Of a DNA stretch of 64,000 nucleotides, positions 23,955 to 40,272 are shown piece after piece. The translations under genes were made by a program, and so were the position numbers. The stretch comes from Citricoccus zhacaiensis. GTDB taxonomy: Bacteria; Actinomycetota; Actinomycetes; Actinomycetales; Micrococcaceae. Location of the stretch: assembly GCF_014645315.1 (NCBI RefSeq), contig NZ_BMLQ01000005.1, positions 186,001-250,000 on the forward strand. The letters run 5' to 3'. Below the pieces are notes generated by a model that saw only the letters and a list, made by a program, of their open reading frames with translations, was not told the origin of the DNA and did no database searches. Each line of letters opens with the position of its first letter. The stretch's first letter is position 1.

Positions 23955-26900
23955 TTGGTCGCCTCGAGCACCTCAAATACCGAAACCGCTAATTTCCCCG
24001 GGGGCGTCTCGCCCCGCTCCGGCGCCAGTGCCGGCCGAATCTCGTTCGCGAAGATTCATGAGCCGCTGGAGGTCCCGGACCTGCTGGCCCTGCAGACCGA
24101 GTCGTTCGACCGGCTCGTGGGCAACGAACGCTGGGCCGAACGGGTGGCCTACGCTCGCGAGATCAACGACGACTCCGTGGCGGTCACGTCCGGCTTCGCC
24201 GACATCTTCGAGGAGATCTCCCCGATCGAGGACTTCCAGGGCACCATGTCCCTGTCCTTCACTGATCCGGAGTTCTCGGACCCGAAGATGCCGGTCGACG
24301 AGTGCAAGGAGCGCGACACCACGTACGCCGCTCCGCTGTACGTCAAGGCCGAGTTCATGAACAACAACACCGGCGAGATCAAGCAGCAGACGGTGTTCAT
24401 GGGCGACTTCCCGCTCATGACGGACAAGGGCACCTTCGTGATCAACGGCACCGAGCGTGTCGTCGTGTCCCAGCTCGTCCGCTCGCCCGGTGCCTACTTC
24501 GAGCGCACCCCGGACAAGACCAGTGACAAGGACATCTTCACCGCGAAGATCATCCCGTCCCGTGGTGCCTGGTTCGAGCTCGAGGTGGACAAGCGCGATC
24601 AGGTCGGCGTCCGCCTGGACCGCAAGCGCAAGCAGCCGGTCACTGTGCTGCTCAAGGCCATGGGTTGGTCCGAGTCCCGCATCCTCGAGGAGTTCGGCCA
24701 GTACGACTCGATCCGCGCCACCCTCGAGAAGGACCCCACCGAGGGCCAGAACGAGGCGCTTCTGGACATCTACCGCAAGCTCCGCCCGGGCGAGCCCGCC
24801 GCCGTGGACGCCGCACAGAACCTGCTGAACAACCTGTACTTCACCCCGAAGCGCTATGACCTGGCGAAGGTGGGCCGTTACAAGCTCAACCGCAAGCTGG
24901 GCGTGGACATGCCGCTGTCCGACCCGCACGCCTCCGTGCTGACGCAGGACGACATCGTCCAGATGGTCCACTTCATCGTGGCCCTGCACGCCAACGAGAA
25001 GACGATCACCGGCAAGCGCGCCGGCGAGGATGTCGAGGTGCGCGTGGAGGTCGACGACATCGACCACTTCGGCAACCGTCGCATCCGCGCCGTGGGCGAG
25101 CTGATCGAGAACCAGATCCGCACCGGCCTGTCCCGTATGGAGCGTGTCGTGCGTGAGCGCATGACCACCCAGGACGTCGAGGCGATCACCCCGCAGACCC
25201 TGATCAACATCCGCCCCGTGGTGGCCTCGATCAAGGAGTTCTTCGGAACCTCCCAGCTGTCCCAGTTCATGGACCAGAACAACCCGCTGGCGGGCCTGAC
25301 CCACAAGCGGCGTCTGTCCGCGCTCGGCCCGGGCGGCCTCTCCCGTGACCGTGCCGGCATGGAAGTCCGTGACGTGCACCCGTCCCACTACGGCCGCATG
25401 TGCCCCATCGAGACCCCGGAAGGCCCGAACATCGGCCTCATCGGCTCGCTGGCCACGTTCGGGCGCATCAACCCGTTCGGCTTCATCGAGACCCCGTACC
25501 GCAAGGTCGTGGACGGGATCGTGACCGAGCAGGTGGACTACCTCACCGCCGACGACGAGCTGGAAGCCCAGATCGCCCAGGCCAACGCTCCGTTGAACGA
25601 CGACGGCTCCTTCGCCGAGGACCTCGTGCTCTGCCGCCAGCGCGGCGGCGGCGGCGAGCCGGTGCTGTCCTCCGTGGAAGACATCGACTACATGGACGTC
25701 TCCCCACGCCAGATGGTCTCCGCCGCCACGGCGCTGATCCCGTTCCTCGAGCACGATGACGCCAACCGCGCTCTCATGGGTGCGAACATGCAGCGCCAGG
25801 CCGTGCCGCTGCTCCAGGCCGAGGCGCCCCTGGTGGGCACCGGCATGGAGAAGTACATCGCCGTCGACGCCGGCGACTCCATCACGGCCGATGCCCCCGG
25901 CGTCGTGACCGAGGTGGCTGCGGACATGGTGACCGTCATGAACGACGACGGCACGATGCGCCACTACCCGATCATGAAGTTCGCCCGCTCCAACCAGGGC
26001 AACGCGTACAACCAGCGTGTCCGGGTTACCGAGGGCGACCGCGTGGAGAAGCTGTCCATCATCGCGGACGGCCCTGCCACGGACCACGGCGAGCTGGCGC
26101 TCGGCAAGAACCTTCTCGTCGCGTTCATGCCCTGGGAGGGCCTGAACTACGAGGACGCCATCATCCTGTCCCAGCGCATGGTCTCGGACGACGTGCTGAC
26201 CTCGATCCACATCGAGGAGCACGAGGTCGACGCCCGCGACACCAAGCTGGGCGCGGAAGAGGTCACCCGGGACATCCCGAACGTCTCCGACGAGGTCCTG
26301 GCGCAGCTCGACGAGCGCGGCATCATCCACATCGGTGCCGAGGTCGAGGCCGGGGACATCCTGGTCGGCCGCGTGACCCCGAAGGGCGAGACCGAGCTGA
26401 CCCCCGAGGAGCGCCTGCTGCGTGCCATCTTCGGCGAGAAGTCCCGCGAAGTGCGTGACACCTCTCTGAAGGTGCCCCACGGCGAGTCCGGCACCGTCAT
26501 CGGCGTGCGCATCTTCGATCGCGACGAGGACGACGACCTGCCCCCGGGCGTGAACCAGCTGGTCCGCGTGTACGTGGCCCAGAAGCGCAAGATCACCGAC
26601 GGTGACAAGATGGCCGGCCGCCACGGTAACAAGGGCGTCATCTCCAAGATCCTGCCGATGGAGGACATGCCGTTCCTCGAGGACGGCACCCCGGTGGACA
26701 TCATCCTGAACCCGCTGGGCGTTCCGGGCCGCATGAACCTGGGCCAGGTCATGGAGCTGCACCTGGGCTGGGCCGCCTCCCGCGGCTGGGACATCCAGGG
26801 CGAGCCGGAATGGATCAAGGATCTGCCGAACTTCCCGCGCTCCTCCGGTCCGGTCAACGTCGCCACCCCGGTGTTCGACGGTGCCGAGGCCCACGAGATC

Positions 26901-27476
26901 GAGGGCCTGCTCGGCCACGTCAACGTCACCCGTGACGGCGACCGCCTGATGGGCACCAACGGCAAGGCCACCCTGTTCGACGGCCGCTCCGGCGAGCCGT
27001 TCCCGGACGCGGTCTCCGTGGGCTACATGTACATGCTGAAGCTGCACCACCTGGTGGATGACAAGATCCACGCGCGCTCCACCGGTCCGTACTCCATGAT
27101 CACGCAGCAGCCGCTGGGTGGTAAGGCACAGTTCGGTGGCCAGCGCTTCGGTGAGATGGAGGTCTGGGCCCTGGAGGCGTATGGCGCTGCCTACACCCTG
27201 CAGGAACTGCTGACCATCAAGTCCGATGACATCCACGGTCGTGTGAAGGTCTACGAGGCCATCGTGAAGGGCGAGAACATCCCGGAGCCGGGCGTTCCGG
27301 AGTCCTTCAAGGTCCTCATCAAGGAAATGCAGTCGCTGTGCCTGAACGTGGAGGTCCTCTCCGCCGACGGCACCGCGATCGAAATGCGTGACTCGGAGGA
27401 TGAAGTCTTCCGGGCCGCCGAGGAACTGGGCATCGACCTGTCCCACAACGAGCCCAGCTCGGTTGAAGAGGTCTGA
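23955..27476 (+). CDS. rpoB: DNA-directed RNA polymerase subunit beta
   Basis: ~1173-aa catalytic subunit. Landmarks include the rifampicin region [20 protein letters not shown] (wild-type-like Asp, His and the [12 protein letters not shown] serine, so no classical resistance change), [35 protein letters not shown], and the C-terminal clamp [20 protein letters not shown] choose the TTG at 23955, giving LVASSTSNT, because related rpoB genes begin there and GGAAGGATCC lies just upstream; a GTG at 23940 is a 5-codon longer alternative. rpoC follows after 76 bp. Confidence 0.98.
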   Translation: MVASSTSNTETANFPGGVSPRSGASAGRISFAKIHEPLEVPDLLALQTESFDRLVGNERWAERVAYAREINDDSVAVTSGFADIFEEISPIEDFQGTMSLSFTDPEFSDPKMPVDECKERDTTYAAPLYVKAEFMNNNTGEIKQQTVFMGDFPLMTDKGTFVINGTERVVVSQLVRSPGAYFERTPDKTSDKDIFTAKIIPSRGAWFELEVDKRDQVGVRLDRKRKQPVTVLLKAMGWSESRILEEFGQYDSIRATLEKDPTEGQNEALLDIYRKLRPGEPAAVDAAQNLLNNLYFTPKRYDLAKVGRYKLNRKLGVDMPLSDPHASVLTQDDIVQMVHFIVALHANEKTITGKRAGEDVEVRVEVDDIDHFGNRRIRAVGELIENQIRTGLSRMERVVRERMTTQDVEAITPQTLINIRPVVASIKEFFGTSQLSQFMDQNNPLAGLTHKRRLSALGPGGLSRDRAGMEVRDVHPSHYGRMCPIETPEGPNIGLIGSLATFGRINPFGFIETPYRKVVDGIVTEQVDYLTADDELEAQIAQANAPLNDDGSFAEDLVLCRQRGGGGEPVLSSVEDIDYMDVSPRQMVSAATALIPFLEHDDANRALMGANMQRQAVPLLQAEAPLVGTGMEKYIAVDAGDSITADAPGVVTEVAADMVTVMNDDGTMRHYPIMKFARSNQGNAYNQRVRVTEGDRVEKLSIIADGPATDHGELALGKNLLVAFMPWEGLNYEDAIILSQRMVSDDVLTSIHIEEHEVDARDTKLGAEEVTRDIPNVSDEVLAQLDERGIIHIGAEVEAGDILVGRVTPKGETELTPEERLLRAIFGEKSREVRDTSLKVPHGESGTVIGVRIFDRDEDDDLPPGVNQLVRVYVAQKRKITDGDKMAGRHGNKGVISKILPMEDMPFLEDGTPVDIILNPLGVPGRMNLGQVMELHLGWAASRGWDIQGEPEWIKDLPNFPRSSGPVNVATPVFDGAEAHEIEGLLGHVNVTRDGDRLMGTNGKATLFDGRSGEPFPDAVSVGYMYMLKLHHLVDDKIHARSTGPYSMITQQPLGGKAQFGGQRFGEMEVWALEAYGAAYTLQELLTIKSDDIHGRVKVYEAIVKGENIPEPGVPESFKVLIKEMQSLCLNVEVLSADGTAIEMRDSEDEVFRAAEELGIDLSHNEPSSVEEV

Positions 27477-27552
27477 GCAACACCCGTTCCCCGTCCCACC
27501 CCAGACTTCATCCACGATTCGAAAACGCAAGGAATCAGGAGTTCAACGGACC

Positions 27553-31449
<3,897 letters not shown>

Positions 31450-31464
31450 TCGCTGACTCAGCAC

Positions 31465-31518
31465 CACACAGAGTGACCTGGCCCCGTCTCACCAGACGGG
31501 GCCAGGTCACTCTGTGTG
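31465..31518. terminator. rpoC terminator, 25-bp perfect stem
   Basis: Arms 31465-31489 (CACACAGAGTGACCTGGCCC...) and 31494-31518 are exact reverse complements over 25 bp around a CACC loop, ending ...TGTGTGTTAAG. It starts 16 bp after the rpoC stop. Confidence 0.9.
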
Positions 31519-31566
31519 TTAAGGCCCGGTGGAACTTCTCGACGTCGGCGTGACAGGCTGGGTGCC

Positions 31567-32472
31567 ATGGTCACCCAGAGATACGCTCAGCTTTCCGGCA
31601 CCGGCACCAACATCGGCAACAACATCTACAGCAACACCGGCAACAACGACGACGGCACCGTGCTCCCCGCCGTCCAGATCCCCCTGATCGGGCTCGGCAC
31701 CTGGCCGTTGACCGGCGCAGACTGCACCGAGGCGGTGGCGAGTGCGCTCGAGGCCGGGTACCGGCACGTGGACACGGCCGAGAACTACCGGAACGAGGAC
31801 GCGGTGGGGCGCGCCGTCGTCGGCTCCGGGATCAGCCGGGACGAGGTCTTCGTGACCTCCAAGTTCAACCGGGAGTGGCATGGGCCGGTGGACACGGTGC
31901 GCGCCGGCCTCGAAGCCGGGCTCGAGCGGGCCGGGCTGGACTACTTCGACCTGTACCTGGTGCACTGGCCGAACCCGGGCCTGGACCGGTATGTGCAGGC
32001 GTGCGAGTCGCTGGCCGAGCTGACGGAGTCCGGACTCATCCGGTCCTGGGGCGTCTCCAACTTCACGCCGGCGCACCTGCAGCGGGTGCTGGAGGCGGGG
32101 CTGGTGCCGAGCGTCAACCAGATCCACTGCCAACCGACCGATGCCCAGCCGGACGTGCAGGAGGCCAACACCGCGGCCGGGGTCCTGACGGCGGCCTACA
32201 CCCCGATCGGGCGGGGGAGCGAGTTGCTCGGCCGCCCGGAGATCACCTCGATCGCCTCACGGCTGGGGCGGACGCCGGCGCAGGTGGTGCTGCGCTGGCA
32301 CGTGCAGCAGGGGAGGATCGCCATCCCGAAGTCGGCCGACCCGCAGCGGCAACGCGAGAACCTGGACGTGTTCTCGTTCGAGCTCACGGTCGATGACCTC
32401 GCGGCCGTCGATGCGCTCGACGCCGGCGTTCCGTCGGAGACGCGCCAGGACGCGGAGACGTTCGGGCACTGA
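31567..32472 (+). CDS. Aldo/keto reductase
   Basis: 301-aa NADPH-dependent AKR with the (beta/alpha)8 catalytic tetrad D69 (HVDTAENY), Y74, K99 (VFVTSKF) and H133 (YLVHWPNP). IPKSADPQRQRENLDVFSF near the C-terminus is the NADPH 2'-phosphate site. Best guess is a 2,5-diketo-gluconate reductase-like or general aldehyde reductase; substrate not defined. The ATG at 31567 is preceded at 7 nt by CAGGCT (weak -10), so it may be leaderless. An extra ~30-residue Asn/Gly/Thr-rich N-terminus (GTGTNIGNNIYSNTGNN) comes before the core. Confidence 0.85.
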   Translation: MVTQRYAQLSGTGTNIGNNIYSNTGNNDDGTVLPAVQIPLIGLGTWPLTGADCTEAVASALEAGYRHVDTAENYRNEDAVGRAVVGSGISRDEVFVTSKFNREWHGPVDTVRAGLEAGLERAGLDYFDLYLVHWPNPGLDRYVQACESLAELTESGLIRSWGVSNFTPAHLQRVLEAGLVPSVNQIHCQPTDAQPDVQEANTAAGVLTAAYTPIGRGSELLGRPEITSIASRLGRTPAQVVLRWHVQQGRIAIPKSADPQRQRENLDVFSFELTVDDLAAVDALDAGVPSETRQDAETFGH

Positions 32473-32480
32473 CAGGGAGG

Positions 32481-33770
32481 CTAGCCCCGGCGGGACATGT
32501 ACAGATTGAAGCCGCGGGCCAGCCACCGGTTCACGGGGTAGTCCCACTCGCCGAGTGTCTGGACCACGTCCGCCCCCATGGTCGTCTTGAACCGGGTCAG
32601 CCCCGCCAGCTCGTAGTCCGGGTCCAGTGAGGGGCTCATCCCGCCGAGGTCGTACCAGGTGCACCCGGCGGCGAGGGAGTCCTGGATCTGGCGCAGCTGC
32701 AGGGCTCGCGGGGCGTAGCGCTTGCGTTCCTCCGAGGACGAGGCCCCGTAGACGTACCACCCGAACTGGCCCTGGCGGACGTAGATGGCGGCGGCCAGCA
32801 GTTGCTCGCCGAAGTGGGCCAGGTACAGGGTGCACTCGGTGTCCACTGCGGTGTCCGCGGCCTTGCCCCCGGAGCCACCGGAGCCACCGGAGTCACTGGA
32901 GTTCAACTCGGCGAACATGCGCTGGAAGTAGGCGAGCGGGCGCCCCGTGAAGCCGTCGCGTGACGCGGTCTCCTCGTAGAGGGCCTGCCACGCCGGGAGG
33001 TCCTCCACCGTGCCCACGGACACCGTGAGCTCGGACCGGGTCGACTTGCGGGTCTGCCGGCGGGACGTCGAGTCCATCCGGTTCAGGGCGGCCTCCAGCG
33101 CGGGGGACTCACCGTTCTTGTTGGGCTCCGCCATGGTGCCATCGGACGCGATGTCCAGTTCCGGCTGCAGCGGGATGCGTGCCTGGAACTGGGGCTGCCC
33201 GGCCTCGAACTCCTCCGACTCGGACGGAGCCTGCCAGCCCAAGGCCAGGAGGCGGGAACGGACGTTCTCGGCGGCAGGGTCGGTGTGGAGGGGGGTGAGG
33301 TCGGTGACCGAGCCGTGCGTACCCGCGGCCAGGGCCTTGCGGACCTCGGATCCGTCCCAGCGGTTCACAACGCCCGGCAGACCCACGCGGACGAGGAACG
33401 CGCCGCGGGATTTGAGGTACTGCACCAGGGGCACCAACACGGACTCCAGCTGCACCGCGGAGGAGTCGAACACCGGACCCTCGGCGATATAGGCGAGGGA
33501 GCGCTTCTTCAGCACCGGGACCGGGACGGGCAGCCGGCGGAACAGCACCAGGGCCGTTGCCTTGAGGCTCTGACCGTCGAAGAAGCCCAGGGAGTCCCCG
33601 CGCCAGTCGATCTTCACCCCGGGCCACTGCGGGTTCTGGAGGAAGGAGGCCCCGGGGTGATCCGCCAGGAACCGCCCATGGTCTGCGGGAGTGATCCGCC
33701 GGACCGTCAGGGGCCGGGAGACCTGGCCGGAGGGGGCGGGGGAACCGAACGGGGAAGCTAGATCTGGCAC
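32481..33770 (-). CDS. FemX/FemAB-like peptidoglycan interpeptide-bridge aminoacyltransferase
   Basis: ~429-aa protein of two GNAT-like lobes, as in FemX, which transfers an aminoacyl group from tRNA to the lysine of lipid II. Visible family features: SFLQNPQWPGVK near the N-terminus, LAYIAEGPVF, the second-lobe FTGRPLAYFQRMF, AAAIYVRQGQFGWYVYGASS and CTWYDLGGMSPSLDPDYELAGLTRFKTTMG (cited in parts; GLTRFKTTMG is typical). GTG at 33770 is preferred: TAGGGT lies 7 nt upstream (leaderless); GTG 33779 or ATG 33797 are alternatives. A Ser/Gly insert (SSDSGGSGGSGG) sits in lobe 2. Divergent from an ATP-grasp ligase, a pairing that suits building an L-Lys side bridge. Confidence 0.78.
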   Translation of the reverse strand: MPDLASPFGSPAPSGQVSRPLTVRRITPADHGRFLADHPGASFLQNPQWPGVKIDWRGDSLGFFDGQSLKATALVLFRRLPVPVPVLKKRSLAYIAEGPVFDSSAVQLESVLVPLVQYLKSRGAFLVRVGLPGVVNRWDGSEVRKALAAGTHGSVTDLTPLHTDPAAENVRSRLLALGWQAPSESEEFEAGQPQFQARIPLQPELDIASDGTMAEPNKNGESPALEAALNRMDSTSRRQTRKSTRSELTVSVGTVEDLPAWQALYEETASRDGFTGRPLAYFQRMFAELNSSDSGGSGGSGGKAADTAVDTECTLYLAHFGEQLLAAAIYVRQGQFGWYVYGASSSEERKRYAPRALQLRQIQDSLAAGCTWYDLGGMSPSLDPDYELAGLTRFKTTMGADVVQTLGEWDYPVNRWLARGFNLYMSRRG

Positions 33771-33777
33771 GACCCCC

Positions 33778-33797
33778 ACCCTAGCCGCCGGTAGCAT
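33778..33797. promoter_or_regulatory. Divergent leaderless promoter elements
   Basis: TAGCAT (33792-33797, plus) ends 7 nt before the ATP-grasp ATG; TAGGGT (33783-33778, minus) ends 7 nt before the FemX-like GTG. The two -10 boxes are only 8 bp apart, so the two polymerases could not bind at once. Confidence 0.45.
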
Positions 33798-33804
33798 CGA
33801 AGCC

Positions 33805-35145
33805 ATGGAAGACCCCGCTGCCTCCTCGGCCAAACCTTCAGCCAGTCAGTCAGTCATACCCGCGGGGCAGCCCTTCGTGCCGGTGATCACCGGGGGAGAC
33901 GTGGGTGCGTACTCCCTGGCCCGGGAGTTCCACGAGGCCTACGGCGTGATCTCCGCGCTGGTCCCGACGTCCCTGAACCGCAACCTGAAGCACTCCGCCA
34001 TCCTGGAGGCGTTCCCGGCTGGGCCCATGACGGAGGAGCAGCCCGTCATCGACGCCCTCGTGCGGGTCGCCGGGCGCTTGCGCGGGGAGCCCCGCCGCCC
34101 GCTGTTGCTGCTGGCCAGCTATGACCACCTCGTGCGCTTCGCCGTACGCCACCGCGAGACCCTCGAGGCCGCCGGCTACACCGTTCCCTATCCGGATGAG
34201 GACGCCCTGGACGCGGCAGCCCTCAAGGAGAACTTCTACGCGCTGTGCGAGCAGTACGGGGTGCCGTACCCGAAGACCGCCACCTACGACGCCGGCTCCC
34301 ATATCCCCGAGGCCGCGCGCCGGTTCGCTGCCGGGCTGAGCCTGACCTACCCCGTGATCCTCAAGGCCGGCGACGGCGGGGCATGGGCGGACATCCGCTT
34401 CGAGGGCCGGCGCAAGGTGCACGTGATCGGGAGCTCCGACGCCGGGGGAGGGGGAGCCGCCGAGGTTGAGGCCCTTCTCGGCAAGGCCAGCGCGGCCGGT
34501 TATCGAGGATCCTTGATCGTGCAGGAGATGGTGCCCGGGCCGGACTCGCAGCTGGGTATCGCCACGTTCTTCCGTGACCGCACCGGTTCCACCCGGCTCG
34601 TGTCCTACGGAGAGGTCATCGTCGAGGATCATGCCCCCGGCCTGGAGGGCAACGCTCGAGCGGTGCTGGCCTCCGCACATCCGGTGATCGCGGACCAGGG
34701 GATCGCCCTGATGGAGGCGCTCGACTGGCACGGTTTCGCGATGTTCGACACCAAGGTCGATCCCCGCACCGGCGTGGCCCAGTTCCTGGAGATGAACCCA
34801 CGGCTGGGCCGGAACCACTACTACCTGACGGCCGCCGGGGCGAACCCGGCCCCGTACCTGGTGGAGGAGTATCTGAACCTGGACCTCAAGACGGACCTGC
34901 GGCTGGACGAGGGGCGGGTGACCACCACCGGCCCCGCCCTCATCACCACCATCCCGCTCTCCCTGGTCGACCAGTACGCCACCGACGCACAACGGCAACG
35001 CATCCGGGAGGCGAAGCGAGCCGGGCGGGTCGTGCGGCCCTTTTCCTACGCCGCGGACCGTGACCTACGGCGCGAGCTCTATCTTCGCGCCGCCGAGTTG
35101 AAGGCACGTCGGGTGTTCCGCAACCACCCGGCGCCCCGGGAGTAG
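33805..35145 (+). CDS. ATP-grasp carboxylate-amine ligase (D-aspartate-ligase-like)
   Basis: 446-aa ATP-grasp enzyme that would join a carboxylate to an amine with ATP. Visible parts: an N-terminal domain (PVITGGDVGAYSLAREFHEAYG), the lid/ATP region (YPVILKAGDGGAWADIRF), IVQEMVPGPDSQLG, and the metal-binding FDTKVDPRTGVAQFLEMNPRLGR with E/N ligands. It resembles the ligase family that includes enterococcal D-aspartate ligase (Aslfm), which adds the bridge residue to lipid-linked precursors. The FemX-like neighbour supports a cell-wall role: one enzyme may add an amino acid from tRNA, the other an acidic residue. ATG 33805 follows TAGCAT by 7 nt with no Shine-Dalgarno. Substrate is inference. 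Confidence 0.75.
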   Translation: MEDPAASSAKPSASQSVIPAGQPFVPVITGGDVGAYSLAREFHEAYGVISALVPTSLNRNLKHSAILEAFPAGPMTEEQPVIDALVRVAGRLRGEPRRPLLLLASYDHLVRFAVRHRETLEAAGYTVPYPDEDALDAAALKENFYALCEQYGVPYPKTATYDAGSHIPEAARRFAAGLSLTYPVILKAGDGGAWADIRFEGRRKVHVIGSSDAGGGGAAEVEALLGKASAAGYRGSLIVQEMVPGPDSQLGIATFFRDRTGSTRLVSYGEVIVEDHAPGLEGNARAVLASAHPVIADQGIALMEALDWHGFAMFDTKVDPRTGVAQFLEMNPRLGRNHYYLTAAGANPAPYLVEEYLNLDLKTDLRLDEGRVTTTGPALITTIPLSLVDQYATDAQRQRIREAKRAGRVVRPFSYAADRDLRRELYLRAAELKARRVFRNHPAPRE

Positions 35146-35540
35146 CCGGGCCGGTCCACTCGCTACCCACGCCTTCTCCACCCGCCCCTTCTGTTCGACC
35201 CTTCTCGATCCGAGCCCGTCCCCACCCGACCTCATCCCCACCCAACCCCCTCCCCGCCCTCTCGCCGACCCTCAGTTTCACCGCTACACCCAGGGGGTGG
35301 TAGGCTGGTCTCAATTGTTTTTGTGTGGCAATAGGGACACAGTCCGGGTTGCGGGGTTCTTGCGCAACGAATGCCACACTTTTGCACGCCTGCGGTCGTT
35401 CTCGCTGAACCCCCTCGGGTGCGAAGAAACGACCATCAGCAGTCCAGGTTGACGCGGGCCCGTCCTGTGCGCCCGCCGGGCTGGAAGCAGGACAGCTGTG
35501 AAAGCAGCCAACCTGGAACCGAACAACGGAGAGACCAAGA
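35146..35540 (+). promoter_or_regulatory. str operon upstream region with promoter and nested inverted repeats
   Basis: 395 bp without a gene. A C-rich, purine-poor tract (35160-35275) is followed by TTCACC-18 bp-TAGGCT (35277-35306), which would start transcription near 35313. The leader then holds GTGTGGCA (35323-35330) and its exact complement TGCCACAC (35372-35379), enclosing GTTGCG (35348-35353) paired with CGCAAC (35363-35368). A stem of this kind at the 5' end could regulate rpsL-rpsG expression. Ribosome site ACGGAGAGACC precedes the GTG start. Confidence 0.5.
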
Positions 35541-35915
35541 GTGCCTACGATTCAGCAGCTGGTCCGCAAGGGCCGCTCACCGAAGGTCGTCAAGACCAAG
35601 GCTCCTGCACTGCAGGGGAACCCCATGCGCCGTGGCGTGTGCACCCGTGTGTACACCACCACCCCGAAGAAGCCGAACTCCGCACTGCGCAAGGTGGCCC
35701 GTGTCCGCCTCAACGGCGGCATCGAAGTCACCGCCTACATTCCGGGCGAGGGCCACAACCTGCAGGAGCACTCCATCGTGCTGGTGCGCGGCGGTCGTGT
35801 GAAGGACCTCCCGGGCGTCCGCTACAAGATCGTCCGCGGCGCCTTGGACACCCAGGGTGTCAAGGGTCGCGGCCAGGCCCGCAGCCGCTACGGCGCGAAG
35901 AAGGAGAAGAAGTAA
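35541..35915 (+). CDS. rpsL: 30S ribosomal protein S12
   Basis: 124-aa decoding-centre protein. [12 protein letters not shown] start (GTG), [20 protein letters not shown] and [12 protein letters not shown] are universal; the lysines altered in streptomycin-resistant mutants (TPKKPN and VKDLPG) are wild type. Its stop overlaps the rpsG ATG (TAATG). Confidence 0.98.
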   Translation: MPTIQQLVRKGRSPKVVKTKAPALQGNPMRRGVCTRVYTTTPKKPNSALRKVARVRLNGGIEVTAYIPGEGHNLQEHSIVLVRGGRVKDLPGVRYKIVRGALDTQGVKGRGQARSRYGAKKEKK

Positions 35916-36385
35916 TGCCACGTAAGGGTCCTGCGCCGAAGCGCCCCCTCGTCGTCGACCCGGTCTACGGGTCCCCGCTGGTCACCCAGCTGATCAACAA
36001 GGTGCTGGTGGACGGCAAGAAGTCCACCGCCGAGCACATCGTCTACGGTGCCCTCGAGGGTACTCGTGACAAGGGCGGCGCCGATCCGGTGGCCACCCTC
36101 AAGAAGGCCATGGACAACGTCCGCCCGGCCCTCGAGGTCCGCTCCCGCCGCGTCGGCGGCGCCACCTACCAGGTGCCCGTCGAGGTCAAGCCGGGTCGTT
36201 CCACCGCGCTGGCCCTGCGCTGGCTCGTGGGCTACTCCAAGGCCCGTCGCGAGAAGACGATGACCGAGCGCCTCATGAACGAGATCCTCGACGCGTCGAA
36301 CGGTCTCGGTGCCGCGGTCAAGCGCCGCGAGGACACCCACAAGATGGCCGAGTCCAACAAGGCATTCGCCCACTACCGCTGGTGA
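35915..36385 (+). CDS. rpsG: 30S ribosomal protein S7
   Basis: 156-aa primary 16S rRNA-binding protein of the head, standard length. [10 protein letters not shown] start at 35915, [26 protein letters not shown] and the C-terminal [14 protein letters not shown]. Coupled to rpsL by a 1-nt overlap. In several bacteria S7 represses its operon; nothing specific is visible here. Confidence 0.98.
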   Translation: MPRKGPAPKRPLVVDPVYGSPLVTQLINKVLVDGKKSTAEHIVYGALEGTRDKGGADPVATLKKAMDNVRPALEVRSRRVGGATYQVPVEVKPGRSTALALRWLVGYSKARREKTMTERLMNEILDASNGLGAAVKRREDTHKMAESNKAFAHYRW

Positions 36386-36392
36386 TTCTCGT

Positions 36393-36426
36393 GCGCCCGG
36401 AAACCGTTACGGCGGTTTCCGGGCGC
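36393..36426 (+). terminator. Hairpin between rpsG and fusA (attenuator-like)
   Basis: Perfect 14-bp stem GCGCCCGGAAACCG (36393-36406) with CGGTTTCCGGGCGC (36413-36426), 6-nt loop, no U-tract. Being inside the str operon it may reduce, rather than end, transcription into fusA. Confidence 0.55.
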
Positions 36427-36504
36427 CGTGCCGCCTGCACTCGCTGCCGGCACCGGCTACCGGCATCACTACAGGACCCACCCACCAAACCTTAGGGAGA
36501 CACC

Positions 36505-38619
<2,115 letters not shown>

Positions 38620-38808
38620 TCAGCTGTCACAGAACGTGTTCGGAAGGGTGGCGGAAGCCTTGGTACTCCCAGGGGATCCGCCACCGGACCGGACAGGTGG
38701 CCCGTCCGCACTCCGGAGGATGGAACCACCACAGGACGGAAGGTCGGTCCGCGGAAAAGGCGGTCCGAGTGGCCTGATCCAGGACCGGTCCTGACGCAAT
38801 CCGGAGAA

Positions 38809-38838
38809 TTATCACCAGCAGACAGATCGAAGTAGACT
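38809..38838 (+). promoter_or_regulatory. tuf promoter
   Basis: TTATCA (38809-38814), 18 bp, TAGACT (38833-38838); start predicted near 38845. The 288-bp fusA-tuf gap therefore probably gives tuf its own transcript. Confidence 0.55.
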
Positions 38839-38907
38839 TTCCCAAGTTGTCAGCACGCCACCCGTGTCTGAGAAGTCTCTTCAGATGAACAGTTCTAGGA
38901 GGAACCT

Positions 38908-40098
38908 GTGTCGAAGGCAAAGTTCGAGCGGTCGAAGCCGCACGTTAACGTCGGTACCATCGGCCACGTTGACCACGGTAAGACCACGCTGACCGCCGCT
39001 ATCTCGAAGGTCCTGTACGACAAGTACCCGGACCTCAACGAGGCCCGCGACTTCGCGACGATTGACTCGGCGCCGGAAGAGCGTCAGCGCGGCATTACCA
39101 TCAACATCTCGCACGTGGAGTACCAGACCGAGAAGCGCCACTACGCCCACGTGGACGCCCCGGGCCACGCGGACTACATCAAGAACATGATCACCGGTGC
39201 TGCCCAGATGGACGGTGCCATCCTCGTGGTCGCCGCCACTGACGGCCCGATGGCCCAGACCCGTGAGCACGTCCTCCTGGCCCGCCAGGTTGGCGTTCCC
39301 GCTCTGCTGGTCGCCTTGAACAAGTCCGACATGGTCGAGGACGAGGAGCTCCTGGAGCTCGTCGAGATGGAGGTCCGCGAACTGCTGTCCTCCCAGGAGT
39401 TCGACGGCGACGAGGCCCCGGTCATCCGCACCTCCGGCCTGAAGGCCCTCGAGGGCGATGAGAAGTGGGTCAAGTCCGTCGAGGACCTGATGGACGCCGT
39501 GGACAGCTTCATCCCGGATCCGGTCCGCGACAAGGACAAGCCGTTCCTGATGCCGATCGAGGACGTCTTCACCATCACCGGCCGCGGCACCGTCGTGACC
39601 GGCCGCGCCGAGCGTGGCACGCTGAAGATCAACTCCGAGGTCGAGATCGTGGGCATCCGCGACATGCAGAAGACCACGGTCACCGGTATCGAGATGTTCC
39701 ACAAGCAGCTCGACGAGGCCTGGGCCGGCGAGAACTGTGGCCTGCTGCTTCGCGGTCTGAAGCGTGAGGACGTCGAGCGCGGCCAGGTTGTTGTGGCTCC
39801 GGGTTCCATCACCCCCCACACCAACTTCGAGGGCAACGTCTACATCCTGTCCAAGGACGAGGGCGGCCGTCACAACCCGTTCTACTCGAACTACCGCCCG
39901 CAGTTCTACTTCCGCACCACCGACGTCACCGGCGTCATCACGCTGCCGGAAGGCACCGAGATGGTCATGCCGGGCGACACCACCGAAATGTCGGTCGAGC
40001 TGATCCAGCCGATCGCCATGGAAGAGGGCCTCGGCTTCGCCATCCGTGAGGGTGGCCGCACCGTGGGCTCCGGCCGCGTCACCAAGATCCTCAAGTGA
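38908..40098 (+). CDS. tuf: Elongation factor Tu
   Basis: 396-aa GTPase that delivers aminoacyl-tRNA. [14 protein letters not shown] (G1), [29 protein letters not shown] (G3), LNKSDMV (G4). GTG start with a perfect AGGAGGAACCT ribosome site. Full length; followed by a UUCG-capped terminator. Confidence 0.98.
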   Translation: MSKAKFERSKPHVNVGTIGHVDHGKTTLTAAISKVLYDKYPDLNEARDFATIDSAPEERQRGITINISHVEYQTEKRHYAHVDAPGHADYIKNMITGAAQMDGAILVVAATDGPMAQTREHVLLARQVGVPALLVALNKSDMVEDEELLELVEMEVRELLSSQEFDGDEAPVIRTSGLKALEGDEKWVKSVEDLMDAVDSFIPDPVRDKDKPFLMPIEDVFTITGRGTVVTGRAERGTLKINSEVEIVGIRDMQKTTVTGIEMFHKQLDEAWAGENCGLLLRGLKREDVERGQVVVAPGSITPHTNFEGNVYILSKDEGGRHNPFYSNYRPQFYFRTTDVTGVITLPEGTEMVMPGDTTEMSVELIQPIAMEEGLGFAIREGGRTVGSGRVTKILK

Positions 40099-40124
40099 TC
40101 TAAGGCGTCAGCCAAGCATCAGCG

Positions 40125-40156
40125 AGAACCCCTTCGGCTTCGGCCGGAGGGGTTCT
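40125..40156 (+). terminator. tuf terminator with UUCG tetraloop
   Basis: AGAACCCCTTCGGC (40125-40138) pairs with GCCGGAGGGGTTCT (40143-40156; one G-T pair) around TTCG, followed by GGCGTTTAAC. Confidence 0.85.
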
Positions 40157-40272
40157 GGCGTTTAACGCTGCCTTCCGTTCGACTGGCGCCACTTTCCGTC
40201 CGACGCTGACCTGAAGCCCTCCGGCCTGTGGATAAGCGGGTCTGACCTGCGCTGGCATCGTACGCTGTGGGT

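Noticed and set aside
35146-35280. A small gene in the C-rich tract before rpsL
   Set aside because: No frame has a start with ribosome site; the tract is pyrimidine-biased and reads as low-complexity in all frames.
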